NCBI GenBank assembly: GCA_003242885.1
Contig: QKMZ01000006.1
Coordinates: 558,001-622,000 of the forward strand
DNA: 64,000 bases
Reading direction: 5' to 3'
Source: Candidatus Melainabacteria bacterium
GTDB lineage: Bacteria; Cyanobacteriota; Vampirovibrionia; Obscuribacterales; Obscuribacteraceae
The stretch's first letter is position 1, and each line of letters starts with the position of its first letter. Below, one piece after another: positions 44,095 through 52,954 of the stretch. The notes below the pieces were generated by a model. It was not told the DNA's origin. It saw only the letters and a program-made list of their open reading frames with translations, and made no database searches. The position numbers and the translations under genes are program-made.

Positions 44095-46044
44095 TCAGGC
44101 TACATGCACGCAGGGACGGAGGTTTTCGTCCTTTTCGGCAAGTCTAAGAATCTCGCGAGTTATTGAAGCTGTTTCACCTTCGCCCAAGAATACGAATTTC
44201 ATTACATACAGAAGTGGGGCGCCTTCGGTCCAGCCCAAATAGATGTGTGGTTTCTTTCCTGTAAGGTCGCGCAGGTAGAGAAGAACAGCAGAGAGTGCGT
44301 TGGGTACGGCCACCGCATTACAAGTCAGCACGCTGTAGCCATTTCGTTTTTCACCCTTTACTTCAAGGACGTCTTCAATAAATTCAGATGCATCGCCCAG
44401 CAAGACTTCGATGAAGATGACGCCGTCGTCGCTGATGTTATGTTTGTCGGATATTTCCTTGAGTTTGCCAGCATAATCAAAATTTCCAGGATGATGGGCA
44501 ACCAGGCGTATGGTGCCGGGCAATTTCTGTCCCAGCCCACCTGTGCTCGATGACGAGCTGCCTACTCCCATTGCTTCCTGCAAAATTGCCTCGGCTTGTT
44601 CGTCCACCACGACTTTCTTGATGCGCAGTTCTGTTGAGCGTCGCAAGCGTGAGATGAAAGAGACAAAGATGATTGCCCAGATGAAGAAGCTGGCGATATG
44701 AAGACCTTCTGGACGTTCGATCACGTTTGCCAGGGTTGTGTAAATGAAAAGTATTGTGATGGCTATTAGCATCAAGCGTCTTGCCACGCTGGTTTTCCAG
44801 TCGCTCAAAGTGACTGCAACGGCAGCTGAAGCCATCAGAACCAACACACCTGTGGCATATGCAGCGCCTTGCGCATCCACAGAAGCACGGAAATAGTGAG
44901 TGACAGCAATACTGACGACAAAGAGAACAAGTACAAGCGGACGCATTGCGCGAGCCCAGTCAGGAGCCATGCCGTATCGGGGAAGATAGCGCGGGACAAG
45001 ATTGATCAAACCAGCCATAGCCGACGCGCCGGCAAACCAGAGAATTGCAATGGTGCTTAAGTCATAGACTGTTCCAAAAATGTCGCCAAGATAATGATGA
45101 GCTAGATATGCAAGCGCGCGCCCATTAGCTTTTCCTCCGTCTTGAAATTCTGCCGCAGGAATGAGAATGGTTGTTATGAGAGAGGTTGTGATAAGGAAGA
45201 AGCTCATCACTACAGCTGCTGTGGAAAGTAAAGTACGGGTGTTTTTGATTCTGCCTGTTGGTGTGTTTTCTGTGTCGTCGCTATTGCCCTGAACAAGCGG
45301 CATTACCGCAACGCCAGTTTCGAAGCCGGAAAGTCCCAGTGCCAGTTTTGGAAAGAGAAGGAGACTGACCATGAACATTTTTGGAATGGAGGGATACTGC
45401 GCGGTAAGATTGCCGAGCCAGTCTGTGACTGGTTTTTGATTTTGTATTACGTCATATCCGCAAACACTCACGACAACCAAATTGAGCGCCAGGTAAATAC
45501 CGACAAGAATGATGGCAACGCCGATCGCTTCTCGGAAACCAATCAAAAAGATGCCCGCCAAAACTAGCAGAAGTCCGTCTGTGACAAGAAGCGGACTGAG
45601 ACCAAAACCTTTCATGAAAACGTTTTCGACAACGTGTTGTGCCGCGTCGGCTGCTGAAAGAGTGATGGTAATAATGAAATCTGTTGCCGCAAAACCAATG
45701 AGGACAAGTACTGCTGCTTTGCCTCTCCAGCCTGGTAACAAGTGCTCCAGCATCGCGACCGAGCCTTGACCGTGCGGCGAAACCTCAGCTACTCGTCTGT
45801 ATATAGGCAATGCCGCAAATAGTGTGAAAAGAACAAGCACCAGAGTGGCAAGAGGAGAAAGATAAGATGCTGCCAGAAAAGCAATGCCGGGTTGGTAACC
45901 GAGTGTGGAAAAATAGTCCACACCGGTAAGGCACATTACCTGCCACCAGGGTGCTTTTGTACTTTCGCCTTCTTCTTTTTTCGAAAGTCCCTTGAACAGC
46001 CATTTGCGGGCGTTTTTAATGGTTGGGGACTGGCCTTCTGTCAT
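44095..46044 (-). CDS. APC-superfamily permease with C-terminal cytosolic domain (paralogue of 39784-41697)
   Basis: 649 residues, ATG start with a GGAAGGG ribosome site. Collinear paralogue of the 39784 protein: [63 protein letters not shown] and the C-terminal [24 protein letters not shown] are shared, and many stretches are identical. About 12 membrane segments, then a soluble tail of about 170 residues containing a Ser/Gly insert (SSSSSTGG). The two paralogues flank the different APC permease at 41831, all leftward. Likely secondary transporter; substrate not inferred. Confidence 0.8.
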   Translation of the reverse strand: MTEGQSPTIKNARKWLFKGLSKKEEGESTKAPWWQVMCLTGVDYFSTLGYQPGIAFLAASYLSPLATLVLVLFTLFAALPIYRRVAEVSPHGQGSVAMLEHLLPGWRGKAAVLVLIGFAATDFIITITLSAADAAQHVVENVFMKGFGLSPLLVTDGLLLVLAGIFLIGFREAIGVAIILVGIYLALNLVVVSVCGYDVIQNQKPVTDWLGNLTAQYPSIPKMFMVSLLLFPKLALGLSGFETGVAVMPLVQGNSDDTENTPTGRIKNTRTLLSTAAVVMSFFLITTSLITTILIPAAEFQDGGKANGRALAYLAHHYLGDIFGTVYDLSTIAILWFAGASAMAGLINLVPRYLPRYGMAPDWARAMRPLVLVLFVVSIAVTHYFRASVDAQGAAYATGVLVLMASAAVAVTLSDWKTSVARRLMLIAITILFIYTTLANVIERPEGLHIASFFIWAIIFVSFISRLRRSTELRIKKVVVDEQAEAILQEAMGVGSSSSSTGGLGQKLPGTIRLVAHHPGNFDYAGKLKEISDKHNISDDGVIFIEVLLGDASEFIEDVLEVKGEKRNGYSVLTCNAVAVPNALSAVLLYLRDLTGKKPHIYLGWTEGAPLLYVMKFVFLGEGETASITREILRLAEKDENLRPCVHVA

Positions 46045-46187
46045 GTTGGAAAATTTCCCTTCCTAAGTCTCTTTATCTACCCAATGCAGTCAGCAACCAT
46101 GCTTTTCGCCGATTTTATCTGTTGTCAGGATTCTTCCGGTCCTAGAAACACGTTACTATTCACCTTTTGATTTACCGGAGAGATGCT

Positions 46188-47447
46188 TTGATAAGTAAGA
46201 CCGAAAAGGCTATGAAATGGTCTTCGCTAATCGGCGGGCGCGATGAGGACGATAAGTCGTCTGCGAAGCAAACCGCCAAGCAGATAATCACCCAGATGTC
46301 CGAGAGACTGCTGAGCGAACTCGGTCAAGAACCTGATTTGGTCATCGCCTTTGTCTCTCACCATTACTCGCGCAGTTTTGACAAAATTCCCGGATATATC
46401 AAAGACAAACTGAAGCCGAAGGCGCTTATCGGCTGCTCTGCCGGTGGTTTGATTGGTGGTGGCGAGGAAGTTGAGCATGACAAAGGGATCGCTCTTGCTG
46501 GAGCCGTAATGCCCGGTGTAAATCTCTCAACTTTCCATGTTTTTAATGAGCAATTGCCGGATGGTGATGCTCCACCTTGCGAATGGGAAAAGATTGTCGG
46601 CGTTGATAATAGTGTTGAGCCGTCATTCATTCTGCTGCCGGATCCTTTCTCGTTTCGAATAGAGACGATGCTGCAGGGTCTCGATTATGCTTTTGCCAGT
46701 AGCGTAAAGGTTGGCGGAATGGCTAGTGGAGCAAATGAGCCTGGCCGGAATGCGCTCTTTCTCAATGGCGATGTTTACACTGAGGGCATGGTTGGTCTTG
46801 CTGTTTCCGGCAATGTCACCGTTGACACTGTGGTGGCGCAAGGATGCCGGCCGATTGGAAAACCGCTCACAGTCACCGCGTGCCAGGGCAATATACTTTT
46901 AGAATTGGATGGCGAGCCTGCAATTCACAAGCTGAAGAGTGTGCTTGAAGATCTCCCGCCCCATGATCAAGAACTTGCTCGCAACTCGCTTTTTCTTGGC
47001 GTTGTGATGAATGAATTTAAGACTGATTTCGAATGCGGTGACTTCCTGATTCGTAATCTGGTCGGACTTGTGCCTGAAGCTGGAGCAATCGTTGTCGGCG
47101 AATGGCTCCGGCAAGGGCGTACGGTTCAGTTTCATCTGCGAGATGCTGCAACATCATCGGAAGATCTTCGTTTGATGCTGAAAAACTATTGCGATCGCAC
47201 GCGTTTAAGTGGTGCTGGTGCTCAGGCTCAAGGGGCGCTACTTTTCTCCTGCCTTGGACGCGGCAAATATTTGTACGGAACAAAGAATCACGACAGCGAC
47301 AATTTCCGTGAATATGTTGGAGAGGTGCCCTTAACAGGTTTCTTCTGCAATGGCGAAATTGGACCCGTGGGTGGAACCACTTTCCTGCATGGCTATACTT
47401 CCGCTTTCGGGTTATTCCGAGCGAAGGATAGCGCAGGTTCTTTATAA
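46188..47447 (+). CDS. FIST N/C-domain sensor protein
   Basis: About 419 residues. The TTG at 46188 has GGAG six bases upstream and is my choice; the ATG at 46212 is the next alternative. FIST proteins are two-domain small-ligand (possibly amino acid) sensors often linked to signalling. FIST_N: LGQEPDLVIAFVSHHYS, then KPKALIGCSAGGLIGGGEEVE, then GMASGANEPGRNALFLNGDVYTEG. FIST_C: DFLIRNLVGLVPEAGAIVVGEWL, GALLFSCLGRGKYLYG and VPLTGFFCNGEIGPVGG. No output domain, so it must work with a partner. First of a same-strand run ending in a NarL-type regulator. Confidence 0.88.
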   Translation: MISKTEKAMKWSSLIGGRDEDDKSSAKQTAKQIITQMSERLLSELGQEPDLVIAFVSHHYSRSFDKIPGYIKDKLKPKALIGCSAGGLIGGGEEVEHDKGIALAGAVMPGVNLSTFHVFNEQLPDGDAPPCEWEKIVGVDNSVEPSFILLPDPFSFRIETMLQGLDYAFASSVKVGGMASGANEPGRNALFLNGDVYTEGMVGLAVSGNVTVDTVVAQGCRPIGKPLTVTACQGNILLELDGEPAIHKLKSVLEDLPPHDQELARNSLFLGVVMNEFKTDFECGDFLIRNLVGLVPEAGAIVVGEWLRQGRTVQFHLRDAATSSEDLRLMLKNYCDRTRLSGAGAQAQGALLFSCLGRGKYLYGTKNHDSDNFREYVGEVPLTGFFCNGEIGPVGGTTFLHGYTSAFGLFRAKDSAGSL

Positions 47448-47475
47448 TCAAAAGCGAGAACGGGGAGGATGAATA

Positions 47476-48036
47476 ATGTCACTACTTAAGGTCGCTTCGA
47501 GTTCCAGCTCAAAGTCATGCTCGCAGTTCAAAACAATTGCACTTCTAGTTCTTGCCTGCGGACTCACATATACCTCTGCTGCGACTGCCGCACCGGCAAA
47601 TAGAGCACCTGCTAAAGCTGCATCAAAAGCTGCAGCTGGCAAAGCTCACGTGGACAATTCCGGTCCATTGACCGGATATTTCAATCGCACGAGGTTGAGA
47701 GTGCAAAATAACTGGCAGGTTCCTGATGGTAAGAATACTGTAGTTTTGACTGCCACCATCAATGCAGACGGCAGCACATCCGATGTTGTCGCAACCGGGC
47801 ACCCGAAAGATGGGCAAGCAGAGGTCAGCGCCACCGATGCTTTCAACAAGTCGCTTCCTCTGGAAGCGCTGCCTGCAGGAGTGACTTCAGCAAAAATAAC
47901 GATTAACTTCGAGTACTCATATGATCCGCACGGTGACGGCTTCCACAAAGTGTCCGGTCAGATTTCGCAAACCGGTTCGCAACAAGCTCAACCAGCAAAC
48001 ACCGCCACTCCAGCCGAAGGCGGAGCAAAATTCTAA
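47476..48036 (+). CDS. Secreted protein with TonB C-terminal-like domain
   Basis: 186 residues with GGAGG ribosome site. Signal peptide: basic Ser/Lys start, hydrophobic core IALLVLACGLTYTSAATAAPA, then an Ala/Lys-rich spacer. About 60-150: FNRTRLRVQNNWQVPDGKNTVVLTATINADGSTSDVVATG ... AFNKSLPLEALPAGVTSAKITINFEYSYDP, matching the TonB C-terminal fold (NW-P, repeat beta strands). It has no membrane anchor of the TonB type, so it is a periplasmic relative, as seen in many proteins of this lineage. 28 bp after the FIST gene. Confidence 0.7.
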   Translation: MSLLKVASSSSSKSCSQFKTIALLVLACGLTYTSAATAAPANRAPAKAASKAAAGKAHVDNSGPLTGYFNRTRLRVQNNWQVPDGKNTVVLTATINADGSTSDVVATGHPKDGQAEVSATDAFNKSLPLEALPAGVTSAKITINFEYSYDPHGDGFHKVSGQISQTGSQQAQPANTATPAEGGAKF

Positions 48037-48077
48037 TTAGAAACACCTTCGTTTTAACCAAACAACACGGATGAGCA

Positions 48078-49676
48078 ATGTCAGGTTTTCGCTTCTTCTC
48101 AAAGAAAAAGACGCCTGGCAGTAGAGTTCGCGAGGCGCGTTATGCTGGTTCTTGGTACAACGATGATCCGCTTAAGTTGAATCAGCAGTTAGAAGAGTAC
48201 CTACAATCAGCCAGTGGTGCTCTTTCAAGACGCACTGCTCATGCTAAATTCCAAGAACCGGAATTGAATTTGCTAAAAGATGATGGCAATCTTTTAGCTA
48301 TCGTAAGTCCGCATGCCGGTTACATGTTCTCAGGACAAACAGCGGCGTTCGGTTATTCTCGTGCTCAAATGCAAGAGAAACAATTTCAGAAAATCCAGCG
48401 AGTCTTTCTTCTCGGACCTAGTCATTACACAGGTTTTGAGGGCGCCGCCTTGAGCGACGCCACGGCATTTCAGACTCCGTTAGGCAATCTTCCCCTTGAT
48501 CAGAAAACGGTCGAGGCGCTTTGCGATTTTCCTCTTTTTCGCTTTATGCCGGAGGTCCACCGCAAAGAGCATTCTCTTGAACTGCAGCTGCCTTTGATTT
48601 ATAAAACGTTTGGACCAATAGAAATCATTCCGATTGTAATCGGCCAAATCGAAGATGAAATGGAAACCCGTTTGATTGGCAGCGCTCTAAAGCGCTTTCT
48701 CAAAGAAGACGATATGGTTGTCGTCAGCTCTGACTTTTGCCATGTCGGCCCGCGTTACCAATATCAGCCATTTACCGACAATATCAAAGAGAATGTATAT
48801 CGGCTAGACAAAGAAGCGTTTACGTACATAAACCGCCTCGACCTTGAGGGTTTCATCGACTTCCGCGAGCGAACTGGTGCTACCATATGTGGTTTTCACC
48901 CTCTTTGCGTTTTAATGTCGATGTTGCCTGACAATAGTGGCGGCTCTGTTTTGAATTACGCAACTTCTCAAGATTCACTCGTCGAGGATGATGACAATTC
49001 GGTGAGCTACATGGCTATCGCATTCGGCGGGCAATCTGGTAAAGACTGCCGCTGGTTACCGGATGCCGAGATGCCCGAAAGTAATGCTCCGCTCACTTCT
49101 GAAGAGCGTAAGGCACTGCTGATGGTGGCAAGAGAAAGCATTGCGGCAGCCGCTTCAAAAAATGCACAACCAAATAATGCAGAACTGAAGAAAACATTTC
49201 CACGCTTTGCTAATCCTCGCGGAGTCTTTGTCACGCTCTTCAAAAAGACGGACAATCCGTCCAACCCCGAAGAACGGCGCGAACTGAGAGGTTGTATAGG
49301 TCATATTTGGCCGGTTCGCTCACTGGTCGATGCCGTTTGTGAAAATGCGACTGGAGCTGCCATGCGCGACTACCGCTTTCTGCCAGTCAACGCGGACGAT
49401 TTGGACAGCTTGGAAATTGAAATTAGTGTCTTGACTCCATTGAAGAGAATCGCCACCTATGATGAGATAGTAATAGGTAGAGATGGCATCGTCCTTTATA
49501 AGAATGGAAGTCAGGCAGTTTTTCTGCCTCATGTGGCAGAACAGTTCGGCTGGAATCTCGAGCAGACCCTTACGCAGCTTTCTTTGAAAGCCGGACTGGC
49601 AGAGACAGCATGGAAGCAAGGAGCCAGATTCGACGTATTCCAGACGGAGTCTTTTGAGGAGCACGAAGAGGGGTAG
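48078..49676 (+). CDS. MEMO-AMMECR1 fusion (AmmeMemoRadiSam proteins B and A)
   Basis: 532 residues joining two parts usually encoded beside a radical SAM protein. About 15-295 MEMO: REARYAGSWYNDD, SPHAGYMFSGQTAAFGY, LLGPSHYTGFEG, EHSLELQLPLIYKTFG and SDFCHVGPRYQY; the His pattern (PHAG, PSHYTG, EHSLE) is intact. About 340-525 AMMECR1: RGVFVTLFKK, ELRGCIGHIWP, AAMRDYRFLPVNADDLDSLEIEISVL, FLPHVAEQFGWNLEQTL. A linked RNA- or lipid-modifying role has been proposed for this system but the reaction is not settled. No radical SAM gene is in the window. 41 bp after the TonB-C-like gene. Confidence 0.92.
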   Translation: MSGFRFFSKKKTPGSRVREARYAGSWYNDDPLKLNQQLEEYLQSASGALSRRTAHAKFQEPELNLLKDDGNLLAIVSPHAGYMFSGQTAAFGYSRAQMQEKQFQKIQRVFLLGPSHYTGFEGAALSDATAFQTPLGNLPLDQKTVEALCDFPLFRFMPEVHRKEHSLELQLPLIYKTFGPIEIIPIVIGQIEDEMETRLIGSALKRFLKEDDMVVVSSDFCHVGPRYQYQPFTDNIKENVYRLDKEAFTYINRLDLEGFIDFRERTGATICGFHPLCVLMSMLPDNSGGSVLNYATSQDSLVEDDDNSVSYMAIAFGGQSGKDCRWLPDAEMPESNAPLTSEERKALLMVARESIAAAASKNAQPNNAELKKTFPRFANPRGVFVTLFKKTDNPSNPEERRELRGCIGHIWPVRSLVDAVCENATGAAMRDYRFLPVNADDLDSLEIEISVLTPLKRIATYDEIVIGRDGIVLYKNGSQAVFLPHVAEQFGWNLEQTLTQLSLKAGLAETAWKQGARFDVFQTESFEEHEEG

Positions 49677-49733
49677 AAAGATACGGGGGATTCGATTCGT
49701 TCTTGAGTCGGGCATCCACCAAAAGGGGGACAT

Positions 49734-50501
49734 GTGGGCTACGATTTGCCGGTTGGCCAGAAAGTAAGGGTTGTTTTAGCAGAAGACGACGAACCGACCA
49801 GATTCTGGTTGAAGTTGACTCTTCAGCAATCCCAGACTTTTGAGGTGGTCGGACAGGCCGGCGATGGACGCTCTGCTGTCGCTCTCACCAATGAGAATAA
49901 ACCTGATCTGGTTTTGATGGATATCGGCATGCCGATTATGGACGGTGTTGAAGCAGCACGTCTGGTCAAGGAAGCCCTGCCCGAGACCAAAGTGATTATG
50001 TTCACCTCGCATGATACGGACGATTCCGTATTTGCAGCTCTTTCCGCCGGTGCAGACGGATACTGCTTAAAAACACTCACAGCTGAGCAGCTGCTCAAAG
50101 CTGTATCCAGTGTTATGGATGGTGCGGCGTGGCTCGACCCGGGCATCGCCAGAAAAGTCTTGCGGGCTGCCTCTCATAGCGCCCAACCAAAAGACGGCGA
50201 ACTGGAATTGGAGAAATCCGAAAGTACTTCTGGGCCAGCAGCGAGTGACACTGGTAAAGATGTGCCTAAGGATCAAAAAGACGCTAAAGACACGCCAGGA
50301 CCAAATCCATTTGCACTGTCCCAACGTGAAATGGAAGTTCTGCAGCTTCTGGTCGATGGACTGAGCAATCAGGAGATTGCGGATAAATTGTGCCTGGGTA
50401 CCGAGACTATCAAAACGCATATGCGCCACATCATGCGCAAGCTGTCGGTTTCAGATAGAACGCAGGCAGCAATCAAGGCAATGCGCCAGGGCATTGTTTA
50501 A
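49734..50501 (+). CDS. NarL/FixJ-family response regulator (paralogue of 31347-32039)
   Basis: 255 residues, GTG start with a GGGGGA site. Receiver domain: VVLAEDDE, phospho-acceptor Asp63 in LMDIGMP, MFTSHD, CLKTL. HTH at about 193-255: LSQREMEVLQLLVDGLSNQEIADKL and LGTETIKTHMRHIMRKL. Shares long blocks with the regulator at 31347 (AALxAGADGYCLK, DGAAWLDPG, GLSNQEIADKL). It differs by a 40-residue Glu/Ser/Lys/Asp-rich linker between the domains. No histidine kinase nearby; FIST protein upstream is the nearest sensor. Confidence 0.93.
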   Translation: MGYDLPVGQKVRVVLAEDDEPTRFWLKLTLQQSQTFEVVGQAGDGRSAVALTNENKPDLVLMDIGMPIMDGVEAARLVKEALPETKVIMFTSHDTDDSVFAALSAGADGYCLKTLTAEQLLKAVSSVMDGAAWLDPGIARKVLRAASHSAQPKDGELELEKSESTSGPAASDTGKDVPKDQKDAKDTPGPNPFALSQREMEVLQLLVDGLSNQEIADKLCLGTETIKTHMRHIMRKLSVSDRTQAAIKAMRQGIV

Positions 50502-50533
50502 ACTGCCAGAGAATACATAAAAGCTTGGGCGGT

Positions 50534-51094
50534 TTATCCGAACAGTTTTGCAGCCAGCAAAAGCTGCTGAACGATGCACTGAATGGCGGTGAAAATCAGA
50601 AACACCAGAGTGTGGTCTTGATTAGCAAACCGCGACAGCTCAGCTTCTATGGAAGGAATTGCTTGTCCTTTTTCCGGCTGGTTAAGAAGCGCATCAGGGA
50701 TGATTAAGCGCGGATTTGTTCGCCACAATCCGTAGCTGAAGAGTTCTTCAGACGCTGTGTCGACTACTGCCAGTCTCAGACCAGGCAAAGACAATTTCTT
50801 ACAATGCTCGCCAATCATCAAGGCTAATTCGGGATTGGTCTTGGCAATATCTTCAAGAGCGACAAATCTAGCTTTGAAATAACGACGCTCTGCCCAGTCC
50901 AGCACCATAGGCAGTAGCATGACGAAAAGAACGTTCCAGCAGAGCGTTAAAATTGCAGACCCTCTGGCACCAATCTCACCGATTGCAACGCAGCGAGCCA
51001 CCGGGAAGGCTAAACCTGCGCCGACGAGAAACGTGGTCAGGTAATAGATACCTAAAACGGTGGATGGTTTGAGTGGATTTGCAGTATTTGCCAT
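50534..51094 (-). CDS. Membrane protein resembling a catalytically dead M48 protease
   Basis: 186 residues from the ATG at 51094 (in-frame TTG at 51169). Two N-terminal membrane segments (VLGIYYLTTFLVGAGLAFPV and AILTLCWNVLFVMLLPMVL) and one at the C-terminus. The middle reads LPGLRLAVVDTASEELFSYG ... RLIIPDALLN, like the NAFATG-to-GILN stretch of HtpX, and then SIEAELSRFANQDHTLVFLI where an active enzyme has E-x-x-x-V-L-A-H-E-x-x-H. The zinc motif is absent and the protein ends there. So: a pseudo-protease or truncated HtpX relative, or an unrelated membrane protein with chance similarity. Confidence 0.5.
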   Translation of the reverse strand: MANTANPLKPSTVLGIYYLTTFLVGAGLAFPVARCVAIGEIGARGSAILTLCWNVLFVMLLPMVLDWAERRYFKARFVALEDIAKTNPELALMIGEHCKKLSLPGLRLAVVDTASEELFSYGLWRTNPRLIIPDALLNQPEKGQAIPSIEAELSRFANQDHTLVFLIFTAIQCIVQQLLLAAKLFG

Positions 51095-51203
51095 GATTTT
51101 TGCCGGTCTTACTCCGGCATCATAAATAGGTCTCTTGGTACTCTTGTTCCACCTTGAACTGCCAATCAAACTGTTAACGCCCTCATGACAACCGGGTCGC
51201 GGC

Positions 51204-51209
51204 TATAAT
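51204..51209 (+). promoter_or_regulatory. -10 element of the glutamine synthetase-like operon
   Basis: TATAAT seven bases before the earliest possible start (TTG 51217), which would leave almost no leader; this supports the next start, TTG at 51247, for the first gene. No good -35 at 17 bp. Confidence 0.4.
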
Positions 51210-51246
51210 TGGACTGTTGGGGAGCGGACACAAAGGGCGGAAACTT

Positions 51247-51588
51247 TTGAAGGGCAAAGCACTCCTCGAATGCAAACATTTCGCTGCTGAATGGCTGCGG
51301 GCATTTGAAATTAAAAGAGCGGGCGGCAATATTCAGCGATTGGACGAACTCGCCGACTTTAATGACGACGAAGTTCTCCGGCGCGGGTTATGGATGATTT
51401 CCATTGTGGGAGGCCCGGTTGTCTATCTTCTGCTGCCTTTCGTGTTGTCTATCCTGCAAACATTTATCTGGGCACAGCTGACGATTGTGCTTTGGACGCT
51501 TCTGAAAATCGCCATGGGCTTAATCTTTGCGACCTTCGCTTTGGCCGTGTATTTCACTTTCCTGCAAGACAGGGGATCAATTGGATAA
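51247..51588 (+). CDS. Small membrane protein, first gene of the GS-amidohydrolase operon
   Basis: 113 residues from TTG 51247, or 123 from TTG 51217; a GGGCGGA site supports the former. About 35 residues of a helical charged N-terminus (HFAAEWLRAFEIKRAGG, RLDELADFNDDEV) precede two long hydrophobic segments (LWMISIVGGPVVYLLLPFVL and IVLWTLLKIAMGLIFATFAL). Its TAA is directly followed by the ATG of the next gene. Not recognised as a known family. May anchor or regulate the enzyme pair. Confidence 0.7.
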   Translation: MKGKALLECKHFAAEWLRAFEIKRAGGNIQRLDELADFNDDEVLRRGLWMISIVGGPVVYLLLPFVLSILQTFIWAQLTIVLWTLLKIAMGLIFATFALAVYFTFLQDRGSIG

Positions 51589-52941
51589 ATGATTCAAGTT
51601 ATGACTCTCGATGACATTGTGATGGAGGCTCAGCGGCAATCCATCAATCTAGTTCGATTCATATACGCTGACTTGAGCAGCATCATAAGAGGAAAGGCGA
51701 CGCGCGCAGCTCATCTTAAGGAAAGGCTGGAAAGCGGAATTGGATTAGTCAAAGGAACGCTGGCGATGAATATGCTCGACCAGCTTCAGACTGATACCGG
51801 CTTTGGTGCCAGCGGCGAAATTCGCTTGATCCCAGATCCCGACACATGGACAGTGTTGCCTTACGCTGAGCGGCAGGCGGCTGTAATTTGCGATTTGATG
51901 GAACTCGACCACACGCCATGGGAGCTATGCCCGCGTGCTGTCCTGAAGCGTCAAATTCAAAAGGCGAAGGATATGGGTGTAAGTTTTCAGGTTGCTTTCG
52001 AGCCTGAATTTATGCTCGGCACCACCAGTGACGGCATGTTTCAACCGCTTGATCGCAGCTTGTGTTTTTCTACCGAGGGCATGAACCGAGCGTCACGCTT
52101 TATCAATAATTTCATTGATGCGCTCGCCAAACAAAATATTGAGACCGAACAGTATTATCCGGAACTCGGACACGGTCAGCATGAAGTCAGCATCACTCAC
52201 ATGCCGGCTTTGAAAGCATGCGACAGGCAGATTTATTACCGGGAAACTTTGAAGGGCGTTGCTCTGGAGATGGGGATGGAAGCATACCTTGCGCCGAAAC
52301 CATTCGAGAACCAGCCCGGTAACGGCTGCCATTTACACCTGTCCGCTTGGGATATCTATGGGGAACGCAATTTATTGTTTGCCGATAGCGGGCTCTCTCC
52401 TTTTGGAATGAAATTTGTTGCCGGCATACTCGAACACCTTCCGGCCCTGGTGGCATTGACAGCACCGTCGGTGAATTCATACCGACGTTTGAAGCCGAGT
52501 TCATGGGCTTCGGCGTTTACCTGCTGGGGTTTTGAGAATCGAGAAGCAGCAGTAAGAGTACCCTCTGTTTATTGGGGGCACGAAATGGCCACTACTAACA
52601 TTGAAATAAAATGCGTTGACTCAACTGCGAATCCTTACATAGCGTTAGCGGGGATAATTGCTGCTGGTTTGGACGGTGTAGAAAGAAATCTTCAGCCGCC
52701 AGAGCCTGTATTCACTGATCCTGCCACCATGACTCCTGAAGAACAAGATAAGAATAGAATTCGCAGACTGCCTACTAGCCTCATGGATGCGGTTTTAGAA
52801 CTGGAACAAGATAAGCTACTTGTCGGTGTTTTGGGTTCTCGCCTGGCTGATACATATGCGGCAGTGAAGACGTCCGAGTGTGGTGCCTTTGATGCGGCCA
52901 ATCCGGAATTCGAAATGACACATCATCGAAATCGCTACTAA
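51589..52941 (+). CDS. Glutamine synthetase-like enzyme (FluG/GlnA-like C-half)
   Basis: 450 residues. Catalytic GS fold: FRFIYADLSSIIRGK-like N-terminal beta-grasp (VRFIYADLSS), FEPEFML with metal Glu, GHGQHEVSI with the next Glu, GNGCHLHLS with the His-x-His, NSYRRLKPSSWA and FENREAAVRVP for ammonia and ATP contacts, and NIEIKCVDSTANPYIA. It lacks the adenylylation Tyr region of class I GSI and is closer to GlnA3/FluG-like ligases that glutamylate amines. Starts at the base after the previous stop; 13 bp before the amidohydrolase. The pairing strongly suggests a FluG-like gamma-glutamyl ligase. Confidence 0.87.
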   Translation: MIQVMTLDDIVMEAQRQSINLVRFIYADLSSIIRGKATRAAHLKERLESGIGLVKGTLAMNMLDQLQTDTGFGASGEIRLIPDPDTWTVLPYAERQAAVICDLMELDHTPWELCPRAVLKRQIQKAKDMGVSFQVAFEPEFMLGTTSDGMFQPLDRSLCFSTEGMNRASRFINNFIDALAKQNIETEQYYPELGHGQHEVSITHMPALKACDRQIYYRETLKGVALEMGMEAYLAPKPFENQPGNGCHLHLSAWDIYGERNLLFADSGLSPFGMKFVAGILEHLPALVALTAPSVNSYRRLKPSSWASAFTCWGFENREAAVRVPSVYWGHEMATTNIEIKCVDSTANPYIALAGIIAAGLDGVERNLQPPEPVFTDPATMTPEEQDKNRIRRLPTSLMDAVLELEQDKLLVGVLGSRLADTYAAVKTSECGAFDAANPEFEMTHHRNRY

Positions 52942-52954
52942 CTTGGGAGTCAAA

